Shown here: positions 1-5,803 of the stretch, one piece after another | How the letters are laid out: every line of letters begins with the position of its first letter | How positions within the stretch are numbered: position 1 is the stretch's first letter | DNA from: Zoogloeaceae bacterium | GTDB taxonomy: Bacteria; Pseudomonadota; Gammaproteobacteria; Burkholderiales; Rhodocyclaceae | Reading direction: 5' to 3' | DNA: 8,191 nt | Assembly: GCA_031259605.1 (NCBI GenBank) | Contig: JAIRLE010000202.1 | Location: 1 to 8,191 of the forward strand | Notes under the pieces: generated by a model | What the model saw: the letters and a program-made list of their open reading frames with translations, nothing else | The model's database searches: none | What the model was told of the DNA's origin: nothing | Program-made: the position numbers and the translations under genes

Positions 1-947
1 GCGCCGATCTTGAGGGCAAAGGGCAAGCCCCGCAACGGCGACCAGAGGGCTTCCACGAACGCCGCGCAGAAAGTCAGGAAGGCCGCGCCGTAGAGAAGCC
101 GCACCGCGCCGCGCGCGGCCTGGGCGAGCGCCTCCCGCCGCCGCAGCCGCCCCGGCGCGATCAAGGCGTAACCGATTTTCAGCCCCGCCGCGCCGGATAA
201 CACCGCGCCAATCAGCTCCGGGCCGCTATGTCCGGCAACGAAGCCCCAGAACGTTTGGGTATAGCCCGGCGCCGTGAGAAGTCCAGCCACCATGCCGATC
301 ACGAGGCCGTTGTAGACCAGGAAAAACGCGCTCCCCACGCCAAAGAGAATGCCGCCCGCGAAACACTGGAAATCAATCCGCACGTTGTTGCCGATGTAGA
401 ACATCAGCATCGCCAGTTGCCCTTCGGCGGCGATGCCATTCAACGCGCCCGGACGCTTCGTTTCGGGCGCGTACATCTGCATGAATCGGGCAACGACTTC
501 CGGCTCCAGGAAGTAATACACGCTCTCCGGAAAAATTTGCGCAAGCCACAGGCAGAGCAGCAAAGGCGCAAAGAAAAGCAAGGCCGACGCCAGCACGAAA
601 CGCCGCTCGGCGCGCACCAGGCGCGGCAAACCCGCGCTGAAAAAGTCCAGCCAGTGCCCGCGCAAATCCCCGCGCGCGCCATAGACCCGTTGATGCGCCG
701 CCAGCACACGCTGTTGCAGGGCGTCGATCAGCACGCTGGAATAACGCCGATCGCGCGCCAACGACACGTCATGGCAGAGACGGCGAAAGGCCGAAGGCAG
801 GTTTTCCGGGGTAATTTCCGTGGCGTCCCCATGCGGGGTCTCGAACCCGGTACCGCGTTTGCTCTCGGGACGCTTTGGCCTTCCCAGCCAGATATCCCAG
901 GCCAGCCATTCCACTTCCCGCAAGGCGACGAACTGGCTTTCCTTCAT
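1..947 (-). CDS. SpoIIM/DUF95-family integral membrane protein (C-terminus cut by window edge)
   Basis: The reading frame starts at ATG 947-945 and stays open to position 1, giving 315 complete residues with no stop. The N-terminal ~110 residues are soluble and rich in Trp and charged residues (MKESQFVALREVEWLAWDIW). Hydrophobic segments follow at about residues 116-137, 192-222, 236-264 and 281-300. The part around 184-222 (GNNVRIDFQCFAGGILFG, then VYNGLVIGMVAG) and the segment GFVAGHSGPELIGAVL near 235-250, with His240 and Glu244, match the family signature (Gly-Asn, Asn-Gly and His-Gly-x-x-Glu-Leu type motifs). In Bacillus SpoIIM takes part in engulfment; in non-sporulating proteobacteria the homologues have no settled role, so the name does not imply sporulation here. 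Its ATG overlaps the TGA of the upstream RDD gene by 4 bp (ATGA), which suggests translational coupling. Related loci often continue with DUF4129/DUF4350, MoxR and DUF58 genes, which would lie off the left edge. Confidence 0.82.
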   Translation of the reverse strand, partial: MKESQFVALREVEWLAWDIWLGRPKRPESKRGTGFETPHGDATEITPENLPSAFRRLCHDVSLARDRRYSSVLIDALQQRVLAAHQRVYGARGDLRGHWLDFFSAGLPRLVRAERRFVLASALLFFAPLLLCLWLAQIFPESVYYFLEPEVVARFMQMYAPETKRPGALNGIAAEGQLAMLMFYIGNNVRIDFQCFAGGILFGVGSAFFLVYNGLVIGMVAGLLTAPGYTQTFWGFVAGHSGPELIGAVLSGAAGLKIGYALIAPGRLRRREALAQAARGAVRLLYGAAFLTFCAAFVEALWSPLRGLPFALKIG

Positions 948-1729
948 CCAGTCCTCGCCAGCGCGCCGCGTCCCAGGAGGCGATTGCCCAGATGCAGGAG
1001 GCGATCCCTAGCCTCCTCCGGCGGCAGATCCGCAACCAGGGGGGTCGCCAGTTGCGCCAGCTCTTCGGCGCGCGCCCGGGAAAGACCGGGGGCGCGCAGG
1101 CGGTATTCGATGAGGGCGCGCTGTTCCGTCTCGGTAAGAGCGAACGGCAGGACATCTTCCTTTGCATCGTCGTCCGTCACCTTGGGCGCGGGCACTGCCT
1201 GGCGGTAGACCACCAGCGTCCCCGCGAGCAGATCGCCCAGGCGTTTGTTTTCCCGGTTCAGTCCCATCGCGATGAGACCAAAGGCGTAGAAGAAGGGCAA
1301 AAAATCCACGGCGCGCAGAAAATTACGCGCTACCGAGGCGCTCCAGTCCAGGGGTGTGCCGTCATCTCTCAGCACTACCAGCCCGGAGATGCGCTTTCCC
1401 GGCGTCGATCCTTGCCAGAGCACCTCGAAAACGACGGGGTAGAGCCACTCCAGCAGGAAAAACAGCAAAAAAGACAGCGCCCAGCCCAAACGCCCGATCC
1501 GGGCGAACACGAACAGGCTTCCCCAAAAAACCAGCAGCCGGAAGAAAAAATCGATGAGCCAGGCGCGCGCCCGGATGATTCCCCCCGCCAGGCGCAACTC
1601 CAGTTCGCAACCTTCGGGCGTCAGCACTCGGCGAATCGTGTCCAGCCGGGATGGATTTTGCCGTAGCCGACGCTGGGCAACGCCTTTCCGCTTAACGCGA
1701 CCGGACGAAGATGTCGCGATAGGCGGCAT
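944..1729 (-). CDS. RDD-domain membrane protein
   Basis: A 261-residue protein from ATG 1729. The RDD domain covers about residues 47-176. It begins with an Arg/Asp helix (ARAWLIDFFFR, Arg55 and Asp60), followed by a second hydrophobic stretch (83-104), the conserved loop GSTPGKRISGLVVLRDDG (107-124), a helix with Arg135 and Asp142, and the closing block NRENKRLGDLLAGTLVV (158-174). A soluble, charged, helix-prone tail of about 85 residues follows. RDD proteins are small multi-pass membrane proteins, some suspected of transport or ion-exchange roles; the substrate here is unknown. The start is uncertain: family-like sequence begins only at LDTIRRVLTPEGCEL (residue 29), but between ATG 1729 and that point there is no ATG, GTG or TTG in frame. 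Later options are CTG 1645 or GTG 1627. ATG 1729 has no visible ribosome binding site and overlaps the preceding gene by 38 bp, so it would rely on coupling. The stop overlaps the SpoIIM-like start. Confidence 0.83.
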   Translation of the reverse strand: MPPIATSSSGRVKRKGVAQRRLRQNPSRLDTIRRVLTPEGCELELRLAGGIIRARAWLIDFFFRLLVFWGSLFVFARIGRLGWALSFLLFFLLEWLYPVVFEVLWQGSTPGKRISGLVVLRDDGTPLDWSASVARNFLRAVDFLPFFYAFGLIAMGLNRENKRLGDLLAGTLVVYRQAVPAPKVTDDDAKEDVLPFALTETEQRALIEYRLRAPGLSRARAEELAQLATPLVADLPPEEARDRLLHLGNRLLGRGALARTG

Positions 1730-2531
1730 AGCAGGTGCAGAAAATGAGCGGAATGACGATGAGAAAGCCCAGTCCCAGCGGAATCAGCGCCAGAATGAAA
1801 AGCCCCGTATAGGCGATCCCGTTCACCGTAAACGGCAGAAGATTGCGCAACAGCCCCCGTGCCGCCAGCTTGAACGCTTTCCATGCCGTCAGTTCTCCAT
1901 GCAGCGCCACCAACGGCGTCGACAGCCATACCACAAGAACCAGCGGAATGATAAAGAGGCTGGCTAGAAGAATCGGCAGCAGGTACGGGATTATCGAACC
2001 GCCGGCGCGGAGATTGGGGAGATTGGGGAGATTGCCGAAACCAACCAACAGAGCAAAGCTGACACCCAGGATCGCTGCAATGAACAGGAACGCCAGAGAA
2101 TAGAACACTCCCAGCAACATCAAGGTGCCCGTCCGGTTGGAGAATCCGGCAAACAGATGTTCGAAGCGCACATCATCATCCCGCTCCTTTGCCCGGCAGG
2201 CCAGCATCGGCCCCGCGATAAACACGGGAGTGAGCAGAATCTGTGCCAATACTCCGATGTTAGGTATGAGTACGTTCCCCAGGAGGTTCAGCAGGGTGTA
2301 AATGCAAATCCAGGCGAACCCTATTCCGATCCATGTCCCCATGGACACTTGCATCAGATCCCAACCTTCCCGAATCCAGGCAACTCCGGCACCGGCGGAA
2401 AGGCGGTTGGGTTCAGGCAAGAGCGCGTTTTCCCCCGCTTCGCGGGGGGGTTCACCGACTTCCGTCCCAGGCGCGGCAAATGGATTCCCACCCCATTGTT
2501 CCATGTTATTCCGAGATGAATCGTGTGGCAT
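1692..2531 (-). CDS. BPSS1780-family multi-pass membrane protein
   Basis: A 279-residue protein, first gene of the leftward unit. The ATG at 2531 is chosen because AAAGGAG (2547-2541) sits 9 nt upstream; an in-frame ATG at 2615 would add 28 residues but has no such site. The first ~45 residues are hydrophilic, Pro/Glu/Gly-rich and probably cytoplasmic. Then comes GVAWIREGWDLM (49-60), followed by about five or six membrane segments near 66-86, 94-112, 134-164, 180-203, 230-250 and 251-270. The block TPVFIAGPMLACRAKERDDD then VRFEHLFAGF (101-130) is what suggests the BPSS1780 family, from memory rather than a search. Function is unknown; the family is named after a Burkholderia pseudomallei locus. 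A short loop holds the repeat NLPNLPNL. The gene is followed by RDD and SpoIIM-like genes, so a shared envelope role is plausible but unproven. Confidence 0.72.
   Translation of the reverse strand: MPHDSSRNNMEQWGGNPFAAPGTEVGEPPREAGENALLPEPNRLSAGAGVAWIREGWDLMQVSMGTWIGIGFAWICIYTLLNLLGNVLIPNIGVLAQILLTPVFIAGPMLACRAKERDDDVRFEHLFAGFSNRTGTLMLLGVFYSLAFLFIAAILGVSFALLVGFGNLPNLPNLRAGGSIIPYLLPILLASLFIIPLVLVVWLSTPLVALHGELTAWKAFKLAARGLLRNLLPFTVNGIAYTGLFILALIPLGLGFLIVIPLIFCTCYAAYRDIFVRSR
2012..2034 (-). repeat. 9-bp tandem repeat inside the BPSS1780-like gene
   Basis: The plus strand reads GATTGGGGA twice in a row and then GATTG, about 2.6 copies of a 9-bp unit. On the coding strand it encodes Asn-Leu-Pro, Asn-Leu-Pro, Asn-Leu (residues 167-174) in a hydrophilic loop between two predicted membrane segments. 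The unit is a multiple of three, so copy-number change would alter loop length without breaking the frame. Confidence 0.8.
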
Positions 2532-2540
2532 GAAAAATCG

Positions 2541-2547
2541 CTCCTTT
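2541..2547 (-). promoter_or_regulatory. Ribosome binding site that fixes the BPSS1780-like start
   Basis: The minus strand reads AAAGGAG, then 9 nt, then ATG at 2531. This near-ideal Shine-Dalgarno sequence supports the 2531 start over the longer in-frame start at 2615. Confidence 0.8.
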
Positions 2548-2574
2548 GGATATAAAAAGCATAAAAACTGCTGG

Positions 2575-2606
2575 ATTCTAGCAGAAGTCACGCAATGGCA
2601 CGTCAA
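2575..2606 (-). promoter_or_regulatory. Candidate promoter of the leftward membrane-protein operon
   Basis: On the minus strand TAGAAT (2580-2575) is preceded by TGC, forming an extended -10 element (TGCTAGAAT). A TTGACG (2606-2601) upstream resembles a -35, but the 20-bp spacing is longer than the usual 16-18, so the extended -10 may be the main determinant. It lies about 45 bp upstream of the ATG at 2531, with an A/T-rich leader between. Assigned by eye from consensus only. Confidence 0.4.
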
Positions 2607-2645
2607 CCCCTTCACTCGGGGCAGGCAATCGCAACAAGAAATTAG

Positions 2646-2893
2646 CGGCAGCCCTTCAGGGCTACCGGTCCAACGTCATCGAGAAGGGGGTTCTCTCCCC
2701 CTCGAGAATGGCTACGGTCGAAACCCCGACCTTCGCGCCTTTCTTGCGGGCGGGGTTTCAAACCGGAGTCAGTTTTACGATGAATGCCTTCAACGTATTT
2801 TCAGCCCGCGCTGCCGCCTGCTTTTCTCTCTCGCCTGGCGGGAGAGCGCGCCTCCATTCCCTCATCCCCGACTCTTCCCCAAAACGGGGGAAG
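2646..2893. repeat. Cluster of five short inverted repeats, possible dispersed-repeat remnants
   Basis: Five hairpin-capable units occur in under 250 bp. First, AGCCCT-TC-AGGGCT (2650-2663), extendable with one mismatch to 2646-2667. Second, AGGGGG/CCCCCT (2685-2702). Third, GAAACCCCG/CGGGGTTTC (2720-2759). Fourth, CTCTCTCGCC/GGCGGGAGAG (2826-2846), with one mismatch that would be G-U in RNA. Fifth, CTTCCCC/GGGGAAG (2874-2893). The fourth unit resembles the CTCTCCCGC-type palindromes scattered between genes in many proteobacteria. None has a good T-run directly after it, so terminators are unlikely. Whether these are copies of a genome-wide family cannot be told from one window. Confidence 0.5.
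2720..2759. repeat. Perfect 9-bp inverted repeat with 22-nt loop
   Basis: GAAACCCCG at 2720-2728 is the exact reverse complement of CGGGGTTTC at 2751-2759. After one A/G mismatch the stem can continue by two more C-G pairs (2730-2731 with 2748-2749). It is the strongest of the hairpins in the divergent gap and lies far from both flanking start codons, so a transposon-end or dispersed-repeat origin is as likely as regulation. Confidence 0.55.
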
Positions 2894-2999
2894 GGAGGGA
2901 TTTGCCGTCCATCTCCCGGCGCTTCGCGTCACTCTTCGCAGAGTATGCAGAGCCTCTCTCTCGCAAACGGGCAACGCGCAACCCTCGCGCCGCGCGGTA

Positions 3000-3018
3000 T
3001 TTGCTGCATTGCAGCAAA
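3000..3018. promoter_or_regulatory. Perfect dyad upstream of meaB-pccBA, candidate operator
   Basis: The 19-bp sequence TTTGCTGCATTGCAGCAAA is a perfect inverted repeat with 8-bp arms and a 3-bp ATT centre. It also contains two adjacent near-identical octamers, TTGCTGCA (3001-3008) and TTGCAGCA (3009-3016). No T-run follows, so it is not an intrinsic terminator, and its compact symmetric form suits a dimeric DNA-binding protein. The outer TTTGC/GCAAA ends recall the TTTGCAAA sites of RamB/PccR (ScfR-type) regulators of acyl-CoA and propionyl-CoA genes, but the inner bases differ, so the regulator is unknown. It lies about 220 bp ahead of the chosen meaB start. Confidence 0.4.
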
Positions 3019-3067
3019 CTTTGATGACAAACAGATTCATGCGCCTGAATTGTTGTGGAATCCTGTC

Positions 3068-3097
3068 TTGCGTTTCCGCTCATGAACACAGTAGTAT
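3068..3097 (+). promoter_or_regulatory. Weak candidate promoter for meaB-pccB-pccA
   Basis: TTGCGT (3068-3073) and TAGTAT (3092-3097) are separated by 18 bp and resemble sigma-70 -35 and -10 boxes at three and four of six positions. The pair lies between the 3000-3018 dyad and the gene start. This is only the best match seen by eye; other poor matches exist nearby, such as TTGATG at 3021. Confidence 0.22.
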
Positions 3098-3237
3098 CCG
3101 AAGTTTTCCGCGCCAAGGGCGCATGGACGGCATGAACCGGTTCGGATTGCGCGCTTGCGCCTCCGGGTTCTTGGCGGCGCATGACGGCCTGGCGCATCGA
3201 GTGTATCGCACATATGCAAGGAATTTCCGGGAACGCG

Positions 3238-4236
3238 ATGAACGGCGCAAGCGCGCCGTCAAAAGCCGACCAGGCCCTGATTGCCGGGGTGCTGGAGGGA
3301 CGGCGTCGCGCGCTCGCCAAGAGCATTACGCTGATCGAGTCTACCCGGCCCGATCATCAGGAACGTGCCCAACAGGTGCTTTTCTCTGTGCTGCCCCACA
3401 CGGGCGGTGCCATTCGCGTCGGCATCTCCGGAGCGCCCGGCGCGGGCAAGTCCACCTTCATTGAAGTGTTGGGCAATTTTCTGATTGACGCGGGCCACCG
3501 TCTGGCGGTGCTGGCGGTTGATCCTTCTTCCTCACGCTCCGGCGGTTCCATCCTGGGCGACAAGACCCGCATGGAAACCCTGTGTCAGCGAGAAGATGCC
3601 TTCATCCGTCCTTCGCCTTCAGCCGGTTCCCTGGGCGGCGTCGCCGAAAAAACCCGTGAGGCCATGTTGCTTTGCGAGGCTGCCGGTTTTGACGTAATCA
3701 TCGTCGAAACCGTGGGCGTCGGGCAAAGTGAAACCACGGTAGCAGGCATGGTGGATCTGTTCGCGCTCTTGCAATTGCCCAATGCGGGCGATGATTTGCA
3801 GGCCATCAAGAAAGGCATCGTCGAGATTGCCGATCTGGTGGTCATCAACAAGGCCGATCTCAATCCTCACGCCGCAAATGTGACGCGCGCCCAATGGAAG
3901 CAGGCTTTACACCTTCTGCGTCCCGCCCTAGCGGGATGGACTCCCACGGTTCTTGCCGTCAGCGCCTTGAAAAAGGAAGGCGTGGCGGAATTCTGGGAAG
4001 CCGTGCAGAAGTTCCATGACGCCTTGACCGCCAACGGCGCGCTTGCTGAAAAGCGCCGACACCAGGCGGTCGACTGGATGTGGCAATTGATTCATTTCGG
4101 CCTCAACCAGCAGTTCCAGCGCCATGCGCAGGTGCAAGTCCTGTTGCCGGAGATTTCCCGGCAAGTGGCCGCTGGAGAAATGTCGCCTTCCGCCGCTGCC
4201 CATACGTTACTCGGATTCCTGAACCATGACCCCTGA
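3238..4236 (+). CDS. meaB: MeaB (ArgK-type) G-protein chaperone of methylmalonyl-CoA mutase
   Basis: SIMIBI-class GTPase that couples GTP hydrolysis to loading and protection of adenosylcobalamin in methylmalonyl-CoA mutase (family knowledge; the E. coli homologue was once called ArgK). Numbered from ATG 3238 (332 residues), the P-loop GAPGAGKST is at 65-73, the block DPSSSRSGGSILGDKTRM at 95-112, the Walker B/switch region DVIIVETVGVGQSE at 152-165, GDDLQAIKKGI at 184-194, and the guanine-specificity motif NKAD at 204-207. The C-terminal helices are the dimerisation region in the family. Start choice: in-frame ATGs at 3181 and 3214 would add 19 or 8 residues without family-like sequence or clear ribosome binding sites. 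ATG 3238 gives the usual length of about 330 residues, though its own site is weak (AAGGA about 15 nt upstream). First gene of the rightward operon, 18 bp before pccB. No mutase gene lies beside it in the window. Confidence 0.95.
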   Translation: MNGASAPSKADQALIAGVLEGRRRALAKSITLIESTRPDHQERAQQVLFSVLPHTGGAIRVGISGAPGAGKSTFIEVLGNFLIDAGHRLAVLAVDPSSSRSGGSILGDKTRMETLCQREDAFIRPSPSAGSLGGVAEKTREAMLLCEAAGFDVIIVETVGVGQSETTVAGMVDLFALLQLPNAGDDLQAIKKGIVEIADLVVINKADLNPHAANVTRAQWKQALHLLRPALAGWTPTVLAVSALKKEGVAEFWEAVQKFHDALTANGALAEKRRHQAVDWMWQLIHFGLNQQFQRHAQVQVLLPEISRQVAAGEMSPSAAAHTLLGFLNHDP

Positions 4237-4254
4237 TTTCCAAGGAGTTTTTAC

Positions 4255-5787
4255 ATGCTTGACATTATTGACGAATTAGACAAAAAGCGGCAGGCCGCCC
4301 GTCTGGGCGGCGGCCAGAAACGCATCGACAACCAGCACAAGAAAGGCAAGCTCACCGCGCGCGAACGCATCGAGCTTTTGCTCGACCCCGATTCCTTCGA
4401 GGAATGGGACATGTTCAAGGAGCATCGCTGCGCCGACTTCGGCATGGACAAGGAAAAAATCCCCAGCGACGGCGTCGTCACGGGATGCGGCATGATCAAC
4501 GGCCGTCTCGTCTTCGTCTTTTCGCAGGATTTCACCGTTTTCGGCGGCGCGCTTTCCGAGGCGCACGCGGAGAAAATCTGCAAGATCATGGATCACGCGA
4601 TGAAGGTCGGCGCGCCGGTGATCGGCCTGAACGATTCCGGCGGCGCGCGCATCCAGGAAGGAGTCGCCTCTCTGGGCGGCTATGCCGATGTCTTCCAGCG
4701 TAACGTCATGGCTTCCGGGGTCGTTCCCCAGATTTCCATGATCATGGGTCCCTGCGCGGGCGGCGCGGTGTATTCGCCGGCGATGACCGACTTCATCTTC
4801 ATGGTGAAGGATTCCTCCTACATGTTCGTCACCGGACCGGACGTGGTGAAGACCGTGACCCACGAGGAAGTCTCCGCCGAGGAACTGGGCGGTGCCGTGA
4901 CGCACAGCACCAAGTCCGGCGTGGCCGATCTCGCCTTTGAAAACGATGTGGAAGCGCTCGCCTACGTGCGGCGGTTGATCAATTACCTGCCCAGCAACAA
5001 CCGCGAAAAACCGCCCATGCTGCAGACCGACGATCCGGCGGATCGTTTCGATTTTTCGCTGGATACGCTGATTCCGAACAATCCCAACCTGCCCTACGAC
5101 ATGAAGGAGCTGATCGTCAAGGTGGCCGACGACAGCGACTTTTTCGAAGTGCAGGCCGATCACGCCAAGAACATCATCACCGGCTTCATTCGCCTGAGCG
5201 GTTCCACCGTCGGCGTGGTCGCCAATCAGCCGATGGTGCTGGCCGGGTGTCTGGACATCAAATCCTCGATCAAGGGCGCGCGCTTCGTGCGTTTCTGCGA
5301 CGCCTTCAATATCCCGGTGGTGACGTTCGTGGATGTTCCCGGATTTTTGCCCGGCACGGCGCAGGAATACGGCGGCATCATCAAGCACGGCGCGAAATTG
5401 TTGTATGCCTACGCCGAATGCACGGTTCCCAAGGTGACGGTAATCACCCGCAAGGCCTATGGCGGCGCGTATGACGTGATGTCTTCCAAGCACCTGCGCG
5501 GCGACGTGAATTTCGCCTGGCCTTCCGCCGAGATCGCGGTGATGGGACCAAAGGGCGCGGTGGAAATCATCTTCCGCAACGAAAAGGACGATCCGGTCAA
5601 ACTCGCCGCGCGTGAAGCCGAGTACAAGTCCAAGTTCGCCAATCCCTTCGTCGCCGGCAGCCGCGGCTTCATCGACGATGTGATCATGCCGCACTGTACG
5701 CGCAAACGCATCTGCCGCTCACTCGCCATACTGACCAACAAGCAGCTGGAAAACCCGTGGCGCAAGCACGGCAACATTCCGCTTTGA
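4255..5787 (+). CDS. pccB: Propionyl-CoA carboxylase, carboxyltransferase (beta) subunit
   Basis: Transfers the carboxyl group from carboxybiotin on PccA to propionyl-CoA, forming methylmalonyl-CoA in the cytoplasm. The 510 residues match the family's usual length. The N-terminal carboxyltransferase half holds NDSGGARIQEGV (126-137) and GPCAGGAVYSPA (165-176). The C-terminal half holds VDVPGFLPGTAQE (359-371) and RKAYGGAYDVMSSKHL (399-414). The paired Gly-Gly oxyanion-hole segments of the crotonase-like fold are therefore all present. Asp407 in GAYDVM aligns with the residue (Asp422 in Streptomyces coelicolor PccB) that favours propionyl-CoA over acetyl-CoA, so propionyl-CoA is the likely substrate; related methylcrotonyl- or geranyl-CoA carboxylases are less likely. 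The start is well supported: AAGGAG (4242-4247) lies 7 nt before ATG 4255. It is 16 bp upstream of pccA and clearly co-transcribed. Confidence 0.96.
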   Translation: MLDIIDELDKKRQAARLGGGQKRIDNQHKKGKLTARERIELLLDPDSFEEWDMFKEHRCADFGMDKEKIPSDGVVTGCGMINGRLVFVFSQDFTVFGGALSEAHAEKICKIMDHAMKVGAPVIGLNDSGGARIQEGVASLGGYADVFQRNVMASGVVPQISMIMGPCAGGAVYSPAMTDFIFMVKDSSYMFVTGPDVVKTVTHEEVSAEELGGAVTHSTKSGVADLAFENDVEALAYVRRLINYLPSNNREKPPMLQTDDPADRFDFSLDTLIPNNPNLPYDMKELIVKVADDSDFFEVQADHAKNIITGFIRLSGSTVGVVANQPMVLAGCLDIKSSIKGARFVRFCDAFNIPVVTFVDVPGFLPGTAQEYGGIIKHGAKLLYAYAECTVPKVTVITRKAYGGAYDVMSSKHLRGDVNFAWPSAEIAVMGPKGAVEIIFRNEKDDPVKLAAREAEYKSKFANPFVAGSRGFIDDVIMPHCTRKRICRSLAILTNKQLENPWRKHGNIPL

Positions 5788-5803
5788 ACAACAGGAGAAA
5801 TAC

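Larger units (their letters stand above)
2532..3237. other. Divergent intergenic region without a convincing gene
   Basis: This interval of about 700 bp separates the leftward operon from meaB. The open frames across it translate to low-complexity Ser/Arg/Pro-rich sequence with no recognisable domain and no good ribosome binding site. Contents that can be seen are the leftward promoter and ribosome binding site (2541-2606), a run of short inverted repeats (2646-2893), a small dyad ACTCT/AGAGT (2931-2944), a perfect dyad at 3000-3018, a short hairpin GCGCC-AAG-GGCGC (3110-3122), and a 10-bp palindrome GAACCGGTTC (3134-3143). No tRNA, CRISPR-type repeat or B12-box sequence of a cobalamin riboswitch was recognised. 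Confidence 0.75.

Noticed and set aside
228..1208. Plus-strand open frame of 326 residues across the SpoIIM-like and RDD genes
   Set aside because: It is an Arg/Gln/His-rich translation with no domain, opposite two minus-strand frames with clear membrane segments and family motifs.
2874..2893. CTTCCCC/GGGGAAG hairpin as a terminator
   Set aside because: No T-run follows on either strand, and both neighbouring genes are transcribed away from it.
2708..3085. Possible small gene of 125 residues in the divergent gap
   Set aside because: No ribosome binding site, and the Ser/Arg/Pro-rich product runs straight through the inverted repeats. It looks like translated intergenic repeat sequence.
3019..3237. 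Cobalamin riboswitch ahead of meaB
   Set aside because: The B12-box consensus and the expected multi-stem core were not recognised in the leader, and B12 riboswitches usually control synthesis or transport genes rather than meaB.
3020..3237. Remnant of a methylmalonyl-CoA mutase gene upstream of meaB
   Set aside because: None of the plus-strand frames shows mutase-like C-terminal sequence such as the cobalamin-binding DxHxxG segment.
4276..5694. Long open frame (472 residues) opposite pccB
   Set aside because: Same codon-bias artefact; the product is compositionally odd, and pccB on the plus strand carries all conserved carboxyltransferase motifs.
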